Source: Kuschelorhynchus macadamiae (taxonomy: Eukaryota > Arthropoda > Insecta > Coleoptera > Curculionidae). Taken from it: a stretch of 64,000 nucleotides of DNA. The stretch lies in assembly GCA_030620095.1 (NCBI GenBank), contig JAUTXW010001615.1, positions 1,386,001-1,450,000 on the forward strand, in the 5' to 3' direction. Within the stretch, counting starts at the first letter, position 1. Each line of letters begins with the position of its first letter. The translations under genes were made by a program, and so were the position numbers. Positions 57,316 to 64,000 of this stretch are shown piece after piece. The notes beneath the pieces are model-generated. The model did not search any database, had not been told where the DNA came from, and saw nothing but the letters and a program-made list of their open reading frames with translations.

Positions 57316-57319
57316 ATAA

Positions 57320-57745
57320 TATGTTAATTTTGATGAGTCTCTCACATACTCAGTTTTTTAAAGTTCAGAGCAAATTCATCTAGCGCCTAAGGGACGCAGT
57401 GCTTGCATCGATGTAAACGTTTTCAAATTTAAAAGGTTGTCTCTAGCGTGGTTGAAAAAGTATACGTTTTTTGGTTAAAAAATGTATAAGAATAAAAGTT
57501 ATCCATAAGAAATCCTAGAAGTTTACTGCCAAAAAATACTACATTATGATTTTTGTGCGAAAATTTTATTTTCTGCAAAAGTTATTTCAAAGAATCGAAA
57601 ATAAAATTTAAAATTCAACACCCTGTATCTTGATAACGAAGCCGTTGCCTACCCATGTCTATATGAACTCTTATTCTTAAAACTAAGTAGGGAATAACAT
57701 CCTGAAGTTTGTTGGCATACTTAAATATCACTCTGTATAAATTTC
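57320..57745 (-). repeat. Orphan mariner-type arm
   Basis: CAACACCCTGTATCTTGATA, ACGAAGCCGTTGCC and ATGTCTATATGAA (57620-57675) parallel AACACCCTGTATTTCG, AACGAAGCATTTGCC and ATGTTTATATAG in the right arm of the 44.9-kb mariner. It ends with TCACTCTGTATAA. The partner arm is not found. Confidence 0.5.
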
Positions 57746-57753
57746 CTAATATA

Positions 57754-59871
57754 GTTGGCGCATTACCTTTCTGGAATGACGTCATTTTTGGTTATTTTTG
57801 TTTGATTTATGTTAACTGACAGTGATAAAAACATTTTGAAAAAACTCATTGTCGTTTCTTTACAACAGTCAATGCCGGTTTTGGTTATGTGTCTTTCAGA
57901 ATATATTCGTCAAAATTGACATTGATTTGTGCAATCACAGCTAATAGTTTTGAATATCTTGGCTTTTTTTTTGAATTGGAAAAAGAGCAAGCTAAAAATG
58001 GAATCCTTCCGCAAACTGATAATATAATTGAACGAGCTTCAAATGCAACAAAACTTAGCCATACAACAATCATAAATATTAAGAAAAGAGGAATAACGAG
58101 CGATGAATCCTTTACCTCCAGAATGTCTCAAAAGCAAAAAGAGGTAAAAACAAAAATTACAGATTACTTAAAGAACAAAATAAGAGATACGATCTACTGC
58201 ATGTATGCGAAAAATGAATATGTTACAATGCAGACTCGCTAAGAAAATACGTAAAAAGTATTGGTTTTAAGTGGAAGAAATCAAATAATAGAAAATACCT
58301 GATGGATTTGCCCCACATCGTCCACAAGAGAATCAATTTCTTGAGGGAATATGTCAAAAATCAAAATCTAGGACAAGATGCTTATACCACCGTATTTATT
58401 GATGAGACTTGGATTTTTAGTAAAGGTTCGTTTAGAAACAGCTGGCAGGGTAACACTATGTCTACAAGTTCTAAAAAAGCTAGTGAAGGTCATCGATATA
58501 TTGTAGTTCACGCTGGATCAAAGGAAGGATTTATTAAGGGGGCCAGTTTAATATTTAAAAGTGGACTAAAAAGCGGAGATTATCATGACAATATGAACAA
58601 GCAAAATTTTGAAAATTGGTTTGAAAATCAGCTGGTACCAAATCTTCCTCCAAAAAGTTTGATAGTGATGGACAACGCAAGCTATCATTCCGGCCTTTTA
58701 GAGGATATTCCAAGAAAATCATGGACAAAGCAGAGATTGATTGGATGGTTAAAAGAAAAGAACATTGACTTCCCAGAGAGGGCCATGAAGGATGAAATAT
58801 GGAGCATTGTAGAAAAAAATTGTAACATTGAAAAAACATTCTACCTTGACGAATATGTGAAACCTTTGGGCCACAAAATACTAAGACTTCCTCCATACCA
58901 TTGTCAATTTAATGCTATTGAAATGGTATGGTCTGAGTGTAAGAGGAAATACGACCAATACATTGCTAGTCTGAAGGGGACACCATCGGAAGTTTTGGCC
59001 ATGTGGGAAAAAGCGATAAATGAAGTATCTTCAGAGCATTGGAAAAATTATGTCAGCCACACAGAAAGGGTAATCCAAGAAGCTTGGAAGACAATACAGA
59101 TATGTGATGCTTCAGACATTGCGCCACTTGTAATTAGTACCGACGAAGACAGCAGTGACGATGAAGAATTTAGTTCTGATTCTGAAGACAGTGAAGGGGA
59201 GTAGTTTTTATTTTTAAAGTTAGTTAGTTATACATTAATTTCTCTCTTTTAGTTTTTAAAGCAAAGTCTGCATTGTAACATATTCATTTTTTGTAACATA
59301 TTCATTTTTAGCATACACGGAATAGATCATATCTCTTATTTTGTTCTTTAAGTAATCTGTGATTTTTGTTTTTACCTCTTTTTGTTTTTGAAACATTCTG
59401 GAGGTAAAGGATTCATCGTTCGTTATTCCCCTTTTCTTAATATTTTTTAAGTATTGTCTGTAATTGAGAATTAAAATAATTTTGATGAAAATGGGTAACT
59501 GGCGTCAATTTATTACATTGCAAACAAAGAATAAGACTAAGATGAAAGAATTTATATTAGTAAAGTCTTATTTGCAAAATAATTTTAGTTTTTGAAGTTA
59601 TAATAGTTATTTTTGTATTAAGTGTGCAAAATGAGGGTTTTTTTATGGCAATGAGAGTGTTAATTTTTTGCCAGCCATTTTCGACAAGTTGCAGCGCTTT
59701 CTGTACAGAAAATGCCAATTTTAAATTCGCTTTAGCCAGTGCTGAACGCACCCCTCCTATCTACATCACTGCATACGTTTAGGTTAGGAATCATCGCTGA
59801 AATATAAATAATATAAGAAATACGTTATTTGAAACCAGCGTGACGTCATTCCAGAAAGGTAATGCGCCAAC
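57754..59871 (+). mobile_element. DD82E (Sailor-type) Tc1/mariner element
   Basis: Left end GTTGGCGCATTACCTTTCTG and its inverse at the right end (to 59871), about 31 bp, followed inward by GAATGACGTCA. Both sides are flanked by TATA/TA. The segment from about 58060 to 58235, which codes for the N-terminal domain, is repeated inversely at 59262-59460. The right side has about 370 extra bases (59460-59830). Confidence 0.8.
57960..59204 (+). pseudogene. DD82E transposase, one frameshift
   Basis: N-terminal frame (to 58242): LEKEQAKNGILPQTDNIIER, NATKLSHTTIINIKKRG (HTH), then a one-base frame change near 58230. The second frame gives SLRKYVKSIGFKWKKSNNRK and a complete catalytic region from 58302: FIDETWIF (first D), IVMDNASYHS (second D), LRLPPYHCQFNAIEMVW (Glu). 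I count 82 residues between the second D and the E, the spacing reported for the Sailor family. It ends in an acidic tail (STDEDSSDDEEFSSDSEDSE) at 59204. The start codon is unclear; no ATG in frame precedes the HTH closely, which could mean an upstream exon. It needs only one base change to be open from HTH to tail. Confidence 0.82.
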
Positions 59872-60660
59872 TATACAACATTTACGAAATCCAACTTGCA
59901 TAAAACTTTTTGTAAAATTACAAAAAGCAAAATACATAATATGTGTTACGAAATAAGTCTGCAAAAAGTTGACACACATGTACAGATAAACATGCACACG
60001 CATAAATCAGTTAGACGCAGCATCATATAACATAACCTGGGTTATTTCTTGAATCTCATGAATTTTAACTAAGCAAATTCACCCACATTTTTACTAAGTC
60101 ATGAAAATTAATTACGGGTGAAAATGGTTCCGCAACTCGCTAAGCAATATCCGATATATACGACCAGTATCTCGATTATTGGAATAGTTCCAATAACAAA
60201 CGTGGAGTACTTTCTATGTAAAATTTCGCAAGAGATTCGGTCATACAATCAAGTCTTGCATTAAATTTAAACATTCTGTTTGCAAACAATTTGCCAATAA
60301 ACGTTGAAATTCCATGAGGCCCCGATTTCCGAATAAAGAAAAATGATATCATAATCTCCAAATTGGCGACAAGATTGACATAACCATTGCGATTATCCTG
60401 ATCACTAAATGTTGACAAGAAATATTAAAAGTTACTTTCTCTTTAATTTGGCTATTATAGACACCCACACCTCGTGATGTGATAAATTCCACATCAAAAT
60501 TTTCTTTCTTAATATTATGCAATATGTTTTTGTTTAAGTACAACATTTCATCTATACTAAGCGTTTGTTTCTAGAGTAACAGTTTAATGAAAAACAAAAA
60601 ATAATTAAATAGTGACGAGGTACTTTGCCTGTGAATAATTTTGGAAAAAGTTCCTAGGAA
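59872..60660. other. No recognised gene
   Basis: AT-rich, only short unsupported frames. Confidence 0.45.
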
Positions 60661-60664
60661 TAAT

Positions 60665-60935
60665 GCCAGGAACATTATCGGTAAATTTTCTTTACCCGGA
60701 AGTTCCCTCGTTATCAGTCTTTCCTTTTATTAAAAATAGCGAAGTGTCACCCGGTTCAGTACAGAACATAGTCATTTACTAACACATATATACTGTCTTG
60801 TAAAACATTTTTATTCCTCGCCATTTTGTTAGATCATATTTGATTCCTACCAGTTTCTACCTATGCCACATTTTTTGACATAATTTTAAATAGGCCAACA
60901 CATATTTTGGTGCCTGCGATTTTTTAACTGTTCCT
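60665..60935 (+). repeat. GCCGCC-type dispersed repeat fragment
   Basis: ATCGGTAAATTTTCTTTACC, CGGAAGTTCCCTCGTTAT and CATTTACTAACACATATATA follow the order of 3720-3840 (ATCGGTAAATTTCC, CGGAACTTCCCTGGTTAT, CATTTACATCATATATACTG), then CGCCATTTTGTTAGATCAT. Confidence 0.7.
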
Positions 60936-61129
60936 GGGTAATTTCTGGCTGCAGAATGAAAAAAAGTTCTCAGATTTTGTCTAACGGATCTAGTTTAAAA
61001 AAAAAATTGGTTATATATTTTACGTTATAATTGTTATAATATATAATATTACTATTGCCAGTTAAAAGGACACATGGATTTAAGTATTTATTGCAAAAAT
61101 TTAATTTACATAATTACATTGGTCACTAA

Positions 61130-62767
61130 TCACATAAAAATTTTCTTTTATACGACTTTCTAGAATGGAGTTTGTCTCGCTGAAGGCTCCAGCAGTAGTC
61201 CGCCATCATGTGGCTATCCCATCGTCCTTGATAACGATCTTCCGTAGTTTTAATATCCTGATGGAATCTTTCCCTCTATTCTTCACCTAAGTTTTCTGGA
61301 AAACCATCTAGTGGCTGTGGAGGCAGTGAACTTTTATACTCACGTTACAGCCGTGAATATTAAAATTTGAAAGCAAAGTTTCCACTAATTCTACTTAATT
61401 CTCTGCTTTATGATTGCCAGGAAAATTTTGTACTACTTCAACAAATGAACACCAAGCGTTAGATTCAGTCTCGTTCATTGATGTGGTGAATTGTGGATCT
61501 TTAACAAGTTGCCTTATTTGAGGACCATCAAATATACCAGCTTTTAGTTTTTGTGTGCTAATGCCAGGAAATTTACGTGACAAATACCCAAACCAATTTC
61601 TATCTCGATTTAAAGCCTTCACAAATTGCTTCATTAGGCCTAGCTCGATATGCAAGGGCGTAAGTAAGATTTTTTCTCTTGAAACCAAAGGGTCGTTGAT
61701 CACATTTTGTTTTCCTTGAATCATGACATCTCTTGAAGGCCAATTTTTGTTAACCCAGTGCTCATTTTTAGCTCTGCTGTCCCAAAGGCACAAAAAACAA
61801 GGATATTTTGTATAACCACTCTGCTGTCCAAGGAGGAAGTTAACCATTTTTAAATCAACACAAATTACCCACTGATGTTCTTCGTATTTAATTTTTCTCA
61901 AAACTAATGCAATTGTTTCATATTTTTCCTTCATGGTAGTAGAATGACCAATAGGAATTGAGCCATATTTGTTACCGTTATGTAAAAGAACATATTTTAA
62001 ACAAGGTCTGGAACTGTCAATAAAAAGGCGCCAATCATCTGGAGTATATTCAGGAAAACCCATTTTTTCTAAGAGCTCTTTTATATTGTTACAGAATACC
62101 AAGTCATTTCCTGAGGAAAAAAAGGCAGCAGATCCGTATCTCTTTTACGATAAAATGTAATATTAGTACCTGGACAAAGTAGATTTTTTTCTTTTAATCT
62201 GGATGCAAGTAATTCAGCGGATTCCTTTGAGAGATTCAGGCCTCTTATAAGATCGCTTAGTTCTTCTTGATTGAAACACTGCGGAGTTGCTAAATCTGCT
62301 TCAAATTCGCTGTCGTTTTCTGATTGAATTCTTTGAACTTTGTCAGACGTTGATGTTTCTGTATCATCTTTTGTCAGTTCGGGTAGACTGCTGAATGATG
62401 GAACGGGTATTTCTTCCGAATGCGCTACAGGCCTTCTTGCAGAATCTAGATCAGGATATGTCCATTTGTGTCTATTGTTTCTATTTATGCCTTTAATATT
62501 AACGAGACAAAAATAGCAGTCACCAAACTTAAGGCACTTCCTCTTTCCAGTTGTCCACTGTCGCAAATGTTTAACACATGTTTTACATATGAAATGTGGG
62601 GCCCAAGATTTATCTTGATCTCCTAAATGAACGCCAAAATAGGCAAGATAAGCTCTTTTCACAAAGTCAGAAATCGTTTTTCTGCCCTCTTTCAAAGTGT
62701 ATTCACCACACACATAACAAAAAACATCGGGATGATTTACACAGGTACCTCTGCTTGTGAATGCCAT
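61130..62767 (-). pseudogene. Zinc-finger-type repeat protein of unknown function, broken
   Basis: ATG 62767 opens MAFTSRGTCVNHPDVFCYVC, ISDFVKRAYLAYFGVHLGDQ, WAPHFICKTCVKHLRQW and KRKCLKFG: a Cys-rich N-terminus (C..C and CxxC pairs). A Ser/Thr/Glu-rich linker follows. The frame changes near 62090. From 62085: LLEKMGFPEYTPDDWRLFID, CLKYVLLHNGNKYGSIPIGH, WVICVDLKMVNFLLGQQSGY, YPCFLCLWDSRAK, then LLTPLHIELGLMKQFVKAL, SRKFPGISTQKLKAGIFDGP and NFPGNHKAEN with a stop at 61395. Shifted frames continue with FHQDIKTTEDRYQGRW and MMADYCWSL to about 61130. I recall this protein as a multicopy family in insects and cnidarians that lacks a settled function. I see no terminal repeats around it. Confidence 0.7.
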
Positions 62768-63049
62768 TGTTTCAGTTTAGTGTCTTGATACTACAAAACG
62801 ACCAAAATTTACACAAAATGATAGCACAACTTTACTTGGGAAAACTCAGTAATATACTAAATCGAGTACAGCCACAGCATGCAGGTATAGAAGGATCGGG
62901 TCATAGGCAATTACAGGTATAAAAGTAATTAAGAACAGTGTATTGAGTAGTTCCTAGTATAGGAACATTGGGTCAGGAACAATTCCAGGTATCCATTTGG
63001 TTAATTAGATTCTGGGAAATTTCTATTTTGACGATTAAGTACATATTTA

Positions 63050-64000
63050 TCTCTTTATTTGTTGTCCTTTATCAGAAAAAAATATCAATTAACCTGTAAC
63101 CTGTATTTCAAAAACTAGAGCTGATACAAAAAATATGGTGGCATTTTTGGAATCAGCACATTAAAAAGATCTAAAATGAGATGTTAGATTTCCGGCACCA
63201 CATTTTTGTTTTATTTTGTTACCCTGTGTAATTTTTAATTTTTAATTTTTTCAGTAATAATTTTTTTAACGTTTCACTAGGCCACAATCTTGTTCCGGCA
63301 TATCGGATTTTTACCAAAATATTACCAAGTCATCCCATCATCTTGAATTAGTACAACAGTTTAACTATTTCATCTGTATACCACAATTATTATTGTTACA
63401 CAAATTGAAATCAATCCATTATGTAGTTTTTCAGGCTGAATCTTTAAGTATTTTACTAAGCCGCCATTTTGGATTCGTACCAAAAATTTACCAGTTGATT
63501 CCTAGATAATACCTGATTTTTTCAGATAAATTGGATAGGCAGTTTTTAGTAATAATTTTTTTAACATTTCACTAGACCACCATTTTGTTTTGCCATATTG
63601 GATTTTTACCAAAATGTTATCAGATCTTCCCCATATGACTATCCCCATTGATAGACCTATTTTTTGGCATCTAGGGACGCTAAAACGTGAAGATATGTAA
63701 AACGTAACCTCGTAACTCAAACCCTCTAACGGGATGAGCACGACTCCCTTATTTTGACTAGGGGTGGGTGAGGCGATACCTCATTTTGAAGATCTCATTG
63801 AATACTAACTGACAATTACAAGATATGTAAAACCTGAAAAGATGATTCTTTCACGATTACAAATATTTTATTTAGCCGCCATTTTGTTCCGCCATCTTGA
63901 ATTAGTACCACAGTTTTACAAGTTCATCTGTATACTACAATTATTTATGGCACACAATTTGAAATTAGACTCCTAACTAGTTTTCCACGCTGAATTTTTA
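63050..64000 (+). repeat. GCCGCCATTTTG tandem repeat array, running off the window
   Basis: Units with GCCGCCATTTTGGATTCGTA (63460), ACCACCATTTTGTTTTGCCA (about 63578) and GCCGCCATTTTGTTCCGCCA (about 63875), each followed by a TTACCA or TTACAAG block. A GGGACGCTAAAACGTGAAG module lies near 63672. The array reaches the window's end. Confidence 0.75.

Noticed and set aside
59557..59751. 64-codon minus-strand frame inside the right part of the DD82E element
   Set aside because: Lies in the extra 370 bases that break the arm symmetry; no family recognised.
1..64000. Host genes, tRNA, rRNA or CRISPR arrays
   Set aside because: I looked for conserved host exons and RNA genes and recognised none; repeats present are transposon-type, without regular spacer structure. 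A tRNA scan was not possible by eye.

Overview
This window looks like repeat-dense, AT-rich arthropod nuclear DNA, most likely from an insect. There are no operons or bacterial-style genes. Coding remnants are broken by stops and frameshifts, and several carry GT-AG or GC-AG introns. Almost everything recognisable is a transposable element or its remains: BED-finger and TTF-finger hAT elements, mariner-type elements with a DD41D catalytic spacing, DD82E Tc1/mariner-type elements, restriction-like-endonuclease LINEs resembling R4/Dong, an apurinic-endonuclease-type LINE, MITE-like foldbacks, and a dispersed repeat built on GCCGCCATTTTG units. I found no convincing host gene. The order of insect cannot be decided from this sequence alone.

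Layout. 0.7-1.7 kb: a DD82E-type relic with its N-terminus repeated in inverted orientation. 2-4.5 kb: dispersed and tandem repeat. 4.8-12.9 kb: a large element bounded by matching inverted repeats and an AATT duplication. It carries a broken DUF7869-like gene with tandemly duplicated phase-1 exons and GC-AG introns. 14.8-18.1 kb: a nearly intact hAT element with a perfect 8-bp duplication. 18.2-18.8 kb: a LINE fragment. 20.5-26.4 kb: mariner relics, a TTF-finger hAT copy and a DD41D mariner. 27.9-32.5 kb: a second copy of the TTF-finger hAT in the opposite orientation, split by a second DUF7869-like element (28656-31818). The uninterrupted copy at 21.6 kb gives the exact empty site. 32.8-35.3 kb: LINE ORF1 and ORF2. 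35.9-36.4 kb: a palindromic MITE.

37.5-44.2 kb: at least three minus-strand pieces of R4/Dong-like LINE. The longest has an OTU-protease-like N-terminus. 44.9-51.2 kb: two DD41D mariners inserted 21 bp apart in another copy of that LINE. The second (47654-50965) has arms of about 770 bp and a complete 355-residue transposase once one short intron is removed; it is the only clearly intact gene in the window. 52.1-53.0 kb: a foldback. 53.2-56.0 kb: a fourth DD41D mariner whose inverted repeats run into its own coding region. 57.8-59.9 kb: a DD82E element of the same design. 61.1-62.8 kb: a broken zinc-finger-type repeat protein. 60.7-60.9 and 63-64 kb: more GCCGCC-type repeat.

The most unusual candidate is the pair of DUF7869-like elements. 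Both have ends reading GAA...TTC, 4-bp target duplications (AAAT and AATT), subterminal copies of a family-specific motif, and a putative RNase H-fold protein. This suggests a cut-and-paste transposon family. All boundaries and alignments were made by eye.
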